The notes beneath the pieces were generated by a model. It did no database searches and was not told the origin of the DNA. It saw only the letters and a program-made list of their open reading frames with translations. A DNA stretch of 64,000 nucleotides from Aquipluma nitroreducens. GTDB taxonomy: Bacteria; Bacteroidota; Bacteroidia; Bacteroidales; Prolixibacteraceae. The position numbers and the translations under genes were made by a program. The stretch spans positions 5,385,501 through 5,449,500 of the forward strand of contig NZ_AP018694.1 of the NCBI RefSeq assembly GCF_009689585.1, read 5' to 3'. Positions 1-8,613 of this stretch are shown in pieces (the first letter of the stretch is position 1; every line of letters begins with the position of its first letter).

Positions 1-1350
1 CACCTTGTAACAAATAGGGCAGGAGACTACCAGTTTTTTTGCTCCTGAAGCAAGTATTCGCTCGCGGTTATGATCGATCAGTTTTTGGGCTGCTTTGTAT
101 TGTCCAATCTGCATCAATGGACGACCACAGCAAGCTGTTTTATCCTCGTCCATAAACCAGTATTTTACACTGGCAACCGCAAAGATTTCTTTCATCGATT
201 TAATGATGGCTGGAGTGAGATGAGTCATACATCCGGCAAAATAAATCACTTCAGTTTGCGGACTAACATCAACTTTGCCATTCTTCAGGTATTCGTACGA
301 CGAATTGTATTCTTTGGTCGATTCAATGCGTTGGGTCATACGTAAGCTGTTCAATTCCAATCCAACAGGGCAGTCGGGTTGGCACCTTCCGCAAAGCATA
401 CAATTGAATAATTTTTCGTCGGTAATTTTTCTGTTCCTGATGTGCTTCAACGCATAAACTGATTGGGTGTCCTTAATGGCAGCATGAGTCATTTGGCAAC
501 TGTCTAGACAAATTCCGCAGCGCGAACACGAATAGATTTGGATTCGGGAATAGCCATCGATTCGCTTTTGAACTTTAATGCCATAGTTTCGGAGGAAAAT
601 CATGACAACCTCAACCGGAATATGCATGTAACGCGAAACAGGCAACGCGAAGAAAAATAAGCCCAATGCTCCTGAATAGGCCCACCATAATGGCATTTCC
701 AGCGATTGAACCGGTAAAATTGACGAAAGTAATTGTCCGGCTGGCTGACTTATAATGCTTCCGTTGTGGTGAATGCCGGCAGATACGCTTTCGGCCAAAA
801 AGCGAAGCGGGAAGATGAGCCAGAGGGCAGTCAAAGCAACGCGGTCGCCCGTTTTAAGTTGCGTAGTTTTTTTCATTCCAAACATCCGGCTATTCAACCG
901 TTTATAGTAGGCCAGTGCGACGCCTGAAAGCACAAACAAGAGCAGTAAATCCATACATGCAGCCAGTATTTTCCCTGAAAGTGTGATAGCAGGCTGGGTC
1001 ATAAAGTAGCGCATGAAAATTGCTTTGTATGCCGGAACATTGAAGGTTTGATAATGAATGCAGGCTTCGATATGACCAACAACAATTAGCAGGAACCATC
1101 CAAATGCCAGGCTCATATGCATATAACCCAAAACTGGATTTTTTCTGAATATTTTTCGGTGGAGTAGTGATTCTGAGAATGTTTCGCGAATTGCAAGTAA
1201 ACTTTTTCGAGTGAAAATATTATGGACAATACGGCTTTTGTCGATTTTTGAAAGTTCGGAAATCCAAATACCTACAATAATGATAAGGAAGCAGGAAATA
1301 AACAAAAGCCCGATTGTAAATGGTAATATGAAAGATGGAGGAAATTTCAT
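1..1350 (-). CDS. Membrane-anchored HdrD-like Fe-S oxidoreductase (3' end outside window)
   Basis: The first 450 residues are present and the C-terminus lies beyond the left edge. About five hydrophobic segments (roughly 9-31, 78-98, 125-148, 168-188, 221-240) carry His residues at 78, 93, 194-195 and 243, which resembles the NarI/HdrE-type cytochrome b module. Two 4Fe-4S motifs follow (CxxCxxCxxxC at 275-285 and 317-327). Then comes a CCG domain with Cys374, CCG at 407-409 and CPIC at 444-447. This is the HdrE-HdrD or DsrMK arrangement in one chain, so quinone-linked electron exchange with a thiol/disulfide or the soluble Hdr subunits is the likely role. The start is the ATG at 1350, 6 bp after the upstream stop codon. 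It is the last gene of the operon seen here. The substrate is unknown. Confidence 0.85.
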   Translation of the reverse strand, partial: MKFPPSFILPFTIGLLFISCFLIIIVGIWISELSKIDKSRIVHNIFTRKSLLAIRETFSESLLHRKIFRKNPVLGYMHMSLAFGWFLLIVVGHIEACIHYQTFNVPAYKAIFMRYFMTQPAITLSGKILAACMDLLLLFVLSGVALAYYKRLNSRMFGMKKTTQLKTGDRVALTALWLIFPLRFLAESVSAGIHHNGSIISQPAGQLLSSILPVQSLEMPLWWAYSGALGLFFFALPVSRYMHIPVEVVMIFLRNYGIKVQKRIDGYSRIQIYSCSRCGICLDSCQMTHAAIKDTQSVYALKHIRNRKITDEKLFNCMLCGRCQPDCPVGLELNSLRMTQRIESTKEYNSSYEYLKNGKVDVSPQTEVIYFAGCMTHLTPAIIKSMKEIFAVASVKYWFMDEDKTACCGRPLMQIGQYKAAQKLIDHNRERILASGAKKLVVSCPICYKV

Positions 1351-1356
1351 ATGATT

Positions 1357-1701
1357 CTACGAATTGACGGGTTTATATTTCAGTATACTCTTTTTTATGA
1401 GCATGATAACATTGCGGAGGTTGATTCCGCGAGGGCAAACCAACATGCACTTACCACAGAGCATACATTTTTGGATCTCAGATTCGAGCTCTACCGTTTC
1501 GCCACGACGCAACAACAAGTTCATTCGCCGTACATTGAAACTGACCAAATCAGCAGCGCTGCAAGTGGCGGTGCATCCACCACACGACAGGCATACCTTG
1601 AAGGATGGTTCAATTTCTAAAACCTCATTCAGAAGACGGCCGTCAAACTGATCGTAGTCGATTGTTCGCTGTTTGATCACAGAAAAGCCAAAATCTTTCA
1701 T
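1357..1701 (-). CDS. HdrC-like 4Fe-4S dicluster protein
   Basis: This 114-residue ferredoxin-like protein has two CxxCxxCxxxC motifs: CLSCGGCTATC near residue 37 and CMLCGKCMLVC near 80. The second is followed by Pro, as in cluster-binding ferredoxin folds. It matches HdrC, the subunit that carries electrons between HdrA and HdrB/HdrD. The start codon overlaps the stop of the HdrA-like gene by one base (TAATG) and its stop lies 6 bp before the membrane HdrD-like gene, which indicates translational coupling. It is the second HdrC-type subunit of the cluster and is shorter than the one at 3880-4587. Confidence 0.85.
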   Translation of the reverse strand: MKDFGFSVIKQRTIDYDQFDGRLLNEVLEIEPSFKVCLSCGGCTATCSAADLVSFNVRRMNLLLRRGETVELESEIQKCMLCGKCMLVCPRGINLRNVIMLIKKSILKYKPVNS

Positions 1702-2726
1702 TAATTATTCTTTTTTAGCCAATTGTTTACTTCCATAGCTGCCGATCTGGCATGTAAAATGGTATCGTTTACCGACATGGGGGCGGTGCAGCTACCTGCC
1801 AAAAATATTCCTTCTTGCTCTGAAAAATTGGATTTCAGAAATGAGTCGGTAGTTTTCAGAAAACCTGACTCTTCGCAGCCGATGCTACAGGTAGTCGCAG
1901 CTTTTGCGGTTCCTTTTCCGGCTTCCATGCCCACAAGCAGAACCAGCAAATCAACATTCATTTTGAGTGGCCTGCCTGAAAGCGTATCTTCTGATTTGAT
2001 CAGCAAACTTTTATCGATTTTTTCTGACGCTTCAGACAAACGCCCACGGATGAACTGGATGTCGTACTTTTCTTGTGCATCGCGGTAAAGTTCTTCAAAG
2101 TTTTTCCCGTACATGCGCAAATCCATGTAGAAACAATAAATCTCAGCTTCAGGCAACCGCTTTTTAAGTTCTATTGCTTGTTTAACACCAGTAATGCAGC
2201 ACACCTTGGAGCAATAATGATTGCCCGATTTTTCATCACGCGACCCCACACAATGCACAAATGCAATCCGTTTCGGATTTTGGCCGGCAGCTACTGAAAG
2301 GTCTCCGTCAGGTAATAGTAATTTTTCCAGATCGGCCGAAGTGATTACATGATCATATATTTTGTACCCGTATTCTTCCTTTCGGGAGGCATCAAAAAGT
2401 TCGTAGCCGGTAGCGACAACTACTGCATCTGCTTCTAACTTTTGATTACCTGAAGTTTCGATGTTGAACTTGCTATTTTGGCGATGAATAGAGCGGACTT
2501 CTGTCTGGTTTAAAATTGAAAAATCTTTTTCACTGTGTTTTTCCAAAAGAGCACCCAATATCTTATCAGCGGGAGTAAAGTCTGGGAAAAGGTATGACCA
2601 GTTGTTCAGTTTTCCGCCAACCTTTTCTTCTTTTTCGATTACAGTAACCCAATGTCCAGCATCAGTCAGGGCACAAGCTGTTTCAATTCCGGCAATTCCG
2701 CCACCTATAATTACAATGTGTTTCAC
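1701..2726 (-). CDS. Short HdrA-like FAD/Fe-S oxidoreductase
   Basis: The N-terminus GGGIAGIETACAL is a Rossmann FAD-binding motif. A central CVGSRD...YCSKVCC block (about residues 159-177) is the signature of HdrA/QmoA proteins and supplies cluster ligands near the flavin. At 341 residues it is far shorter than methanogen HdrA (about 650) and has no appended ferredoxin domains, so it resembles the QmoA-type core. The start is taken as GTG at 2726, because the only nearby ATG is out of frame and the GTG leads straight into the FAD motif. It probably moves electrons between the HdrC/B subunits and the membrane partner. Flavin-based bifurcation cannot be judged from sequence alone. Confidence 0.85.
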   Translation of the reverse strand: MKHIVIIGGGIAGIETACALTDAGHWVTVIEKEEKVGGKLNNWSYLFPDFTPADKILGALLEKHSEKDFSILNQTEVRSIHRQNSKFNIETSGNQKLEADAVVVATGYELFDASRKEEYGYKIYDHVITSADLEKLLLPDGDLSVAAGQNPKRIAFVHCVGSRDEKSGNHYCSKVCCITGVKQAIELKKRLPEAEIYCFYMDLRMYGKNFEELYRDAQEKYDIQFIRGRLSEASEKIDKSLLIKSEDTLSGRPLKMNVDLLVLLVGMEAGKGTAKAATTCSIGCEESGFLKTTDSFLKSNFSEQEGIFLAGSCTAPMSVNDTILHARSAAMEVNNWLKKNN

Positions 2727-2815
2727 ATGCTAAGCTTAAAAGTCATTCAATAGTCATTTCGTGTCTTTGTGTTCGGGTTTTCAATTTATTGATCCGATCT
2801 TCAAGTCATGTATTT

Positions 2816-3880
2816 TCAGCATCCACAACCCACCATCGTTGGTTTTCCGATCAGTTTTCCGTCTTTCCCGGCATACTTTAAATCAATGTCGTAATGAATT
2901 CCCATTTTATCCAATAATGGCTCTACATTGGTTTGGTGCATCTGCATTCCCATGTCCCACGGATCGTACCCAAGTACCAGGCCTGCCATTTCTTCATAGG
3001 TTAGAACCGGAATTCCCCGTCCATTGTCTCCGTATGTTTTACCTTCCATTTCTTCAATGACATACTGCCACCGATCGAGAAACATTGGACAACCAGGGCA
3101 GTTGCACAGAATTGCATCAGGTTTATACGGTTCCATCGATTCAAATTTCTTTCTTGAGTTGGAAACTGAGTATCCACGGTTCGACATCACCAGGTATTGC
3201 CTGAAGCCAAATCCGCAGCAATGCCGACGTTCAGGATAGTCAACCACTTCGCCGCCCCAGGATTCGATCATTCCGACCAATACATGAGGGAATTCTGCGC
3301 CACCAACTCCTTTAGAAGGAAACATCTTTGAATAATGACAACCAATGTGTTCCACAATTTTCAACGGTTTACCTGTCTTCCTATTGATAAGCCGGTTTTT
3401 CCCAATTGTAGCTATTTCATTCCTGAATTTGTATATAATATCGCTGGCATGAGCCACATTTTGAGGTATCTCAAATTCGCGTCCGGTAGCCTTTTTCAGG
3501 AAGGTGCGTACTTTCTTAAGTTCAGCAGGAAACTCTTTCCAAGTTTCAATGATTTCGTTGTAAATACCAAATGAGGTAATGCACGATACTGCCAGGTTCT
3601 GGTATCCGGCTTCGGTCATGAGCGCAAATTGCCGTGCAACGATAGTTTGAATGGTATCGAACGGAACAATATCCGAATGATAGCCGATTCCGGAGCAACT
3701 GGTGTGGTGCGGATTTTCGTAAATGTCTTTATTCAGTTCCTTGCGCAGAATCTTTAGAAGCGTTTGTTCTGAGCCAGGGAAAAAGTTTTGACGTATGCAA
3801 CTTCGTACGTAGAAGTAATGATCATCGGCAATTTCCTTTTGATAGTCCTGCCATACTTGTATTTTGCCTTCTCGTTTCAT
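2816..3880 (-). CDS. HdrB-like CCG-domain protein with degenerate N-terminal motif
   Basis: This 354-residue protein has the twofold CCG architecture of HdrB. The C-terminal motif is complete: Cys181, CCG at 221-223, and C259, C261 and C264 in CNCPGC. It can be expected to hold a non-cubane 4Fe-4S cluster. The N-terminal motif is eroded: Cys28 is present, the CCG reads CSG (62-64) and the final CxxC reads CITS (100-103), so two expected ligands are Ser. The extreme C-terminus is GCGC. Its start overlaps the stop of the upstream HdrC-like gene by one base, as expected for HdrCB pairs. It should form the disulfide- or thiol-reactive site of the complex, with an unknown substrate. Confidence 0.85.
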   Translation of the reverse strand: MKREGKIQVWQDYQKEIADDHYFYVRSCIRQNFFPGSEQTLLKILRKELNKDIYENPHHTSCSGIGYHSDIVPFDTIQTIVARQFALMTEAGYQNLAVSCITSFGIYNEIIETWKEFPAELKKVRTFLKKATGREFEIPQNVAHASDIIYKFRNEIATIGKNRLINRKTGKPLKIVEHIGCHYSKMFPSKGVGGAEFPHVLVGMIESWGGEVVDYPERRHCCGFGFRQYLVMSNRGYSVSNSRKKFESMEPYKPDAILCNCPGCPMFLDRWQYVIEEMEGKTYGDNGRGIPVLTYEEMAGLVLGYDPWDMGMQMHQTNVEPLLDKMGIHYDIDLKYAGKDGKLIGKPTMVGCGC

Positions 3881-4587
3881 TATTGTCGGTTATGTTTGCC
3901 GTTGTTGGTAGTGAAAATGTGGCTTACATAGTCTGCATAATTGTCCTCATTTTCGGTAAATCCCATGTTTTTAGCTTTAAGTTTCGAGAAATATTCAATT
4001 TTTTCGAAACGGTCAATACCACCTGTTATTTCGAAGATCCGGTAAATTTCGTCCATCGATTCCTGTGGAATTTTACGTAAAGCACCCTCGCCATCACCAT
4101 TGTAATTAGCTCCAACGCGTTCATAAACTTCTTCTTTATTGTCATAAATCCATTCCCCAACAGGTCCTTGTTCGGGGTGCATTTCAGGAATAAGGTTTTC
4201 GGGAAGGACGCAATAACCTTTGGATATAATGTTTTCGCCAACTACACGCTTGATCGCCAACTGCTGGCGACCTTTTTCCGATTCGGTAAAGTACCCCAAT
4301 TCCTGAGATAAACTGCGCAGAGCCATGATAATCATTCCTGGGGTGTTTCCCCGTGGACAGCGGGTTTTACACGACATACATTCGCCACAATACCAGATGG
4401 TCTCACTTTTCAGAAGTTCTTCAATCCGTTTTTCATCCTTTGATTGTACAATGCCGGCAATTATTCTGGGGTCGTAGTCGTAAAATTCGGCAGCTGGGCA
4501 AATAGCCGTGCAAACACCACAATTCATGCAGGATTTCAGGCCTTCCACAAACCGAACATCTTTTGTAAGTTCCTGGTAAAGTTCCAT
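3880..4587 (-). CDS. HdrC-like Fe-S subunit, first gene of the Hdr operon
   Basis: This 235-residue protein carries two 4Fe-4S motifs, CMNCGVCTAIC near residue 20 and CGECMSCKTRC near 67. A helical C-terminal region follows that is longer than in methanogen HdrC. It heads a minus-strand run of five genes (HdrC, HdrB, HdrA-like, HdrC-like, membrane HdrD-like) with overlaps or short gaps, apart from 89 bp before the HdrA-like gene. It would pass electrons to the HdrB subunit encoded immediately downstream. The ATG at 4587 fits the family N-terminus. The 243 bp upstream hold no gene and no exact TAnnTTTG box that I could find. Confidence 0.85.
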   Translation of the reverse strand: MELYQELTKDVRFVEGLKSCMNCGVCTAICPAAEFYDYDPRIIAGIVQSKDEKRIEELLKSETIWYCGECMSCKTRCPRGNTPGMIIMALRSLSQELGYFTESEKGRQQLAIKRVVGENIISKGYCVLPENLIPEMHPEQGPVGEWIYDNKEEVYERVGANYNGDGEGALRKIPQESMDEIYRIFEITGGIDRFEKIEYFSKLKAKNMGFTENEDNYADYVSHIFTTNNGKHNRQ

Positions 4588-4830
4588 TTTGGTTTTTGGG
4601 TAATAACAAGACGAAGTTAGTTTTTCAAACTTTAAGACAGTTCAGTCTAAAACTGTATTTGGTGTAGGTGTTTGTGCGTATTCTTATTTGATAAAGTCAA
4701 TGGAAGCTAATTCTGAAATTAATCTCGAGGTGATTATTGATGTTCGAATTTTTACCGCACCAATCGTTGGAAAAATGAAATTAGCCTGAGTTTTTTGTGA
4801 GCGCCTAGAAAGTATTGTCAAACAGGTTGT

Positions 4831-5886
4831 TTATTTGCGCTTAAAGTATCTTTCAATATTGGCTTCTGGATGAATGTAATTTGAATTTCCAACTAAATAA
4901 TTTGCAAATTGTTTGGCGAAATAGGGACCAAGCAGAACGCCTTTTGAACCCAATCCGTTAAAAATTCCTATTTGTGGGTTTTCCGGAAGCAAGCCGATTA
5001 CTGGTTTTCGGTCGTGCATTGTTGGGCGAATTCCAGCCTTTTGACTCAATACTTCGAAAGGTGCAGAACTGATGTTTTGTAGTTTGTCAAGCAATTCCTT
5101 GCGGGCTGAATCTGTTGTTTCAACGTTTAATTTGTCCCAGGTATAAGTTGCACCAACTTTGTATTTGTTGTTCCAGATTGGCGCCACAAATACTTCATCG
5201 CTGATGATTTCGTTCAGTTTCAATCTCCGGATTTTGAGTTCCAGAACTTCGCCTTTCGAGTGTTTAAATTTCAGATTTTTGAAAAATGGATTAAACGCAG
5301 CAGCTGACCCTTCACAGAAAATGATCTTTTGAGCAATAATATTATCATAAGTAATGGAGTCGGCTAATAATATCAGCTTTTCGTAATCTAGCTTTTCATT
5401 CCTGATCAAATTTTGCTGTGCTAATAATCCTGAGAAAGTTGAAATAAGTTTTTGGATGTCAAGTCGTCCAGATTTGTTAACGCAACCGAAACTGAAAGCA
5501 TTTAATAATTCCTGATCTTTTAAATTTAGAACTGGTACTGCTTCCAGATAATTCTCCAGATGATTGGCGAAGGCCTTCTCCTTCCAGAAAATGAATTCAT
5601 CTTCGCCTAAAATCTTAAGCATTTGACCCGGATAATAGAGTTGCTCGTGTAGTATCTCTTCCAGTTCCCGATAAGTCGATTCCATTTGAGGAAAGGCATC
5701 ATCAACCAACCAGCTTTTAGTCATTCTCCGGAAAACAACGGGGTTGATTATTCCTGCCGCAACGTCAGATGATTTGAGTTGATTGGGATCGTTAAAGACT
5801 ACAACCGTTTTGTTCTGCCTGAATAATTCATAGGCCAACAATGTTCCTGCAAGCCCCTGCCCAACAATGATAAAATCTGCTTTCAT
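4831..5886 (-). CDS. FAD-dependent oxidoreductase (DAO/glycine oxidase-like)
   Basis: The protein opens with VGQGLAGTLLAYEL, a GxGxxG dinucleotide-binding motif. It ends with a conserved FAD-contacting block (GIRPTMHDRKPVIG, then NGLGSKGVLLGP), the layout of the D-amino-acid oxidase/glycine oxidase superfamily. It probably oxidises an amine or amino acid with FAD. The substrate is not predictable, and some relatives act in tRNA modification (MnmC C-terminal type). The start is set at the ATG at 5886. An upstream TTG at 5901 is in frame but adds only five residues before the FAD motif. It is a stand-alone gene, 45 bp downstream of the phosphoesterase gene on the same strand. Confidence 0.75.
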   Translation of the reverse strand: MKADFIIVGQGLAGTLLAYELFRQNKTVVVFNDPNQLKSSDVAAGIINPVVFRRMTKSWLVDDAFPQMESTYRELEEILHEQLYYPGQMLKILGEDEFIFWKEKAFANHLENYLEAVPVLNLKDQELLNAFSFGCVNKSGRLDIQKLISTFSGLLAQQNLIRNEKLDYEKLILLADSITYDNIIAQKIIFCEGSAAAFNPFFKNLKFKHSKGEVLELKIRRLKLNEIISDEVFVAPIWNNKYKVGATYTWDKLNVETTDSARKELLDKLQNISSAPFEVLSQKAGIRPTMHDRKPVIGLLPENPQIGIFNGLGSKGVLLGPYFAKQFANYLVGNSNYIHPEANIERYFKRK

Positions 5887-5930
5887 TGAAACAAAAAGCA
5901 AACAAAAGTCCGAATTGTTCAGGAAAAGGA

Positions 5931-6773
5931 TTACTTCTTCGCCTTTTTCAGCTCCAGATTCACAAAAACAGGTAAATGGTCGGATGGATACCTTAGTTCT
6001 TTCGAATCGGTTAATACACCGTACTGCTTAACTTCGACCAAATCGTTTACAAAGACATAATCGATACGTTCGTTAAGCGGACTATTAAATTGAAACCCGT
6101 TGAATGTTCCATTAGGTCCGTAGGGTGCTTCTTTTGTAACCGTACGTGAATCGTGAAGTTCTTTGGTAATTACGGCAATGGGTTCTTGTTCAGGAGTCAG
6201 ATTGAAATCTCCGGTTAAGATTACGGGTAGTTTTGAAGAATTTAACTCTTTAATTTTTCGTAAAATTAGTTTAGCAGACTCAGTTCTGGCTTTAACTCCC
6301 TGATGATCGAAATGGGTATTGAATACCATAAATTGCCGATCTTTTTTGTCGGTTTCGAGCAAAAGCCAGGTACACACCCGATTGCAGGCAGCATCCCATC
6401 CCAGTCCCGGCTTTTCAGGTGTTTGCGATAGCCAGAACCAACCGCTTTTAAGCGCTTTAAATTTCTTTGAATTGTAGAAAAGAGGAGAGAATTCACCTGC
6501 TTTTTTACCATCATCGCGGCCAACACCAACCCAGTTCATATTGGGTAACTGCTTTTTAATGTCTTCAATCTGACTAATTAAAGCTTCTTGCAAACCAAAA
6601 ACGTCAGCTTTATGGAAGTCAAGTAAAGCAACTACATCCTTACTCCGGTTAGGCCATGCATTTATCCCATCATCCGGATTATTAAAGCGAATATTGTACG
6701 TAATAACTCGGACATTTTGCGCGATTGTAAGGTTACTAACGAAAACTAAAATGATAAAAAAGAAGCGTTTCAT
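5931..6773 (-). CDS. Secreted endonuclease/exonuclease/phosphatase-family protein
   Basis: A signal peptide (hydrophobic residues 3-18, ending TIAQ) is followed by the EEP fold motifs in order: TYNIRF, LQEA (metal-binding Glu), NTHFDH, TGDFN and a C-terminal YPSDHLPV containing the catalytic Asp-His pair. All the expected catalytic residues are visible. Family members cleave phosphodiester or phosphomonoester bonds in nucleic acids, phospholipids or inositol phosphates, and export suggests nutrient scavenging. The gene overlaps the upstream esterase gene by four bases (ATGA), so the two are co-translated. The substrate is undetermined. Confidence 0.85.
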   Translation of the reverse strand: MKRFFFIILVFVSNLTIAQNVRVITYNIRFNNPDDGINAWPNRSKDVVALLDFHKADVFGLQEALISQIEDIKKQLPNMNWVGVGRDDGKKAGEFSPLFYNSKKFKALKSGWFWLSQTPEKPGLGWDAACNRVCTWLLLETDKKDRQFMVFNTHFDHQGVKARTESAKLILRKIKELNSSKLPVILTGDFNLTPEQEPIAVITKELHDSRTVTKEAPYGPNGTFNGFQFNSPLNERIDYVFVNDLVEVKQYGVLTDSKELRYPSDHLPVFVNLELKKAKK

Positions 6774-7738
6774 TCAGAACAAAAATTAAAAGATTGGTAT
6801 TCACACGTTTTATTGTTGGCTTTTATTATTGTCGTTTTTTGCTCGGTTCCTTTGTTGACGATGTAGGAATAGCAAAAATCGATAATCTCATTCAAATTGT
6901 CAGACATGGGTTTACCTGCAATCTCATGCGAAGCATTGCAATAGGTGTAAAGCCAGTATGGCGTTCCGAGTTTTTTAAGTTTTTCGGCTATGGTGTACGA
7001 ACCGTGCAAAATGAGGTACCCGGGCTGGTCTTCTTTGCAGTGCCGATGTGGCGCTGTAGCATAAGGAACCAAGTTATCGCAGGTTCCGTGAAAAAGAAGT
7101 GATGGAATTGCTGATTCCTTAAAAATCCGTGAAGTATCTGGAATCGCGCCTGCCATCGAAATAACGCCGGCATACGAAACTGGGCCACTATCCAGACCAT
7201 AGCAGTATGGTGGCTGATAGGCTGTGTTCAGCACGGTTTCTGCACCCGCACTGCTTCCTGAAAGAATTATTTTTTGCGGATCGATTCCCATTTTATCGCG
7301 CTGCTGAATCATGAAAAAGGTTGCACCCTGAAGATCTTCCACTGCGTCGTTAAAGGTATTTCGCTTGTCAACAGCCGGACAGTCGCATCCAAAGCCGCTT
7401 TCTTTTCCAGCGCGTGTTAACCGGTACGAAATCGATGAAACCACATATCCATGCCGGGCCAGTTTTTTGCAAAATGCCTGAATCCCTGGCTCGTTGCGTG
7501 TTCCACCGGAAAAACCACCACCGTGCACATAAAAGATTAAAGGTCTTTGAGTTTGATTATCGAAGGCAGGAGAATAGACATCCATATCGAGCGATTTACC
7601 GTCTTTAAATGCATACGTAAACGTTTCAACCCGCGCAGAGTCAGTAATCTCTTCTTTGTAACGCTCCTGAGCAAAAATATTAAGGCTTAAAAAAAAGAGC
7701 GGAATTGTGATTTTCAGGAAGAATATTAGATTGTTCAT
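6770..7738 (-). CDS. Secreted alpha/beta-hydrolase (esterase)
   Basis: A signal peptide ends at FAQ (about residue 23). The mature part has the oxyanion motif HGGGF near residue 73, the nucleophile elbow GSSAG near 161, the acid in CDNLVPY and the His in SHEIAG. This is a complete catalytic triad of the BD-FAE/carboxylesterase type. Such enzymes remove acyl groups from polysaccharide side chains or small esters. The many Cys residues in the mature domain suggest disulfides. It overlaps the downstream EEP-family gene by four bases, forming a two-gene secreted hydrolase unit. Its polysaccharide context is inferred from the glycosidases nearby, not shown directly. Confidence 0.85.
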   Translation of the reverse strand: MNNLIFFLKITIPLFFLSLNIFAQERYKEEITDSARVETFTYAFKDGKSLDMDVYSPAFDNQTQRPLIFYVHGGGFSGGTRNEPGIQAFCKKLARHGYVVSSISYRLTRAGKESGFGCDCPAVDKRNTFNDAVEDLQGATFFMIQQRDKMGIDPQKIILSGSSAGAETVLNTAYQPPYCYGLDSGPVSYAGVISMAGAIPDTSRIFKESAIPSLLFHGTCDNLVPYATAPHRHCKEDQPGYLILHGSYTIAEKLKKLGTPYWLYTYCNASHEIAGKPMSDNLNEIIDFCYSYIVNKGTEQKTTIIKANNKTCEYQSFNFCSE

Positions 7739-7889
7739 GATTGGCAGTTTGTTGTTTAGGTTATTGTTGAAAAACAGCCTAAATGTAGATAAAAAACCAT
7801 TGATATGTCAATAATTACAAGTAGAACCACCGAGAATGGGCAAATTGCATTTATTTGTGAAAAGTGCTATTCATGTTTCTACAGAATAC

Positions 7890-7940
7890 AGTCATTAGTC
7901 ATTAGAAAAGGGAAAATGACTTTTCTGTTGACTAATGACT
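7890..7940. terminator. Inverted repeat downstream of the YhcH-family gene
   Basis: AGTCATTAGTC at 7890-7900 and its perfect complement at 7930-7940 flank an AT-rich 29-base spacer, just after the stop codon at 7950. A transcript on the minus strand would form an 11-bp stem. It may work as a terminator or be an intergenic repeat. There is no strong U tract. Confidence 0.4.
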
Positions 7941-7949
7941 ATTTTCTAT

Positions 7950-8399
7950 TTAGATTTTCACTTTCACAACCACTTTCTTTACCTTCTCCGGACCGTCAAT
8001 CTGCATACATGGGCGGTGAACATCCTGCGGGTAAAATACAGCAAACATTCCTGCTTCAACAATCATTTGGGTGGTTTCTCCTGAAAAGAAGACAATATCT
8101 TTCTCCGGAAGGTATTCTGCGGTTACTGTTTGTCTGTTCAATGGAGCAAAACCAATGGCTTCCCTCCCTGAAACAATGTACTGAATGTCGGCATAAACCT
8201 GATGTGCTTCCAAACGGCAATCCTGAGGAGCTTTGCTGTCGTATTCGCTAACCAGGGCAAATACATTTTTGCCATCAATTTCATATTTCCCGATTTCCAG
8301 CGCCGAAAGATTTGTATTTTTCAGAAAATCGAACCCTTTTTTTAGGTTTTCGCTGATGCAGGAATAGAGCTCAGCATTTTCAAGTTTATCAAGTATCAT
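7950..8399 (-). CDS. YhcH/YjgK/YiaL family (DUF386) protein
   Basis: This 149-residue protein has the length and motifs of the DUF386 cupin-like family: an N-terminal LE.....L segment, EAHQVYADIQYIVSG in the middle, FYPQDVHRPCM (metal-type His) and a C-terminal VKKVVVKVKI strand. Members include EbgC-like and YhcH proteins found with sialic acid or galactoside catabolism genes, where a role as anomerase or isomerase accessory has been suggested. No sugar operon surrounds it here. A candidate promoter box (TATATTTG) lies 62 bp upstream of the ATG, so it is probably transcribed alone. Confidence 0.85.
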   Translation of the reverse strand: MILDKLENAELYSCISENLKKGFDFLKNTNLSALEIGKYEIDGKNVFALVSEYDSKAPQDCRLEAHQVYADIQYIVSGREAIGFAPLNRQTVTAEYLPEKDIVFFSGETTQMIVEAGMFAVFYPQDVHRPCMQIDGPEKVKKVVVKVKI

Positions 8400-8460
8400 A
8401 GGGTATTTTTAAGTGTATTGTATGAATGTATCCAATGACAATCGATTGCAATTGGTCGTG

Positions 8461-8468
8461 CAAATATA
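8461..8468 (-). promoter_or_regulatory. Candidate -7 box for the YhcH-family gene
   Basis: On the minus strand the sequence reads TATATTTG, matching the Bacteroidota -7 consensus TAnnTTTG, about 62 bp before the start codon at 8399. Confidence 0.5.
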
Positions 8469-8613
8469 CATTTTGAAATTTTAATTTGTCAATTCGGTGA
8501 TTAAACAATTCGATGATTGCCGATTCAATTTGAGCTTTATTCTTTCAGTAAGTTTTGCTAAATACAATAACTTAGCTGAAATAAATTACAACTAAACTAA
8601 ATCCATCGAACCT

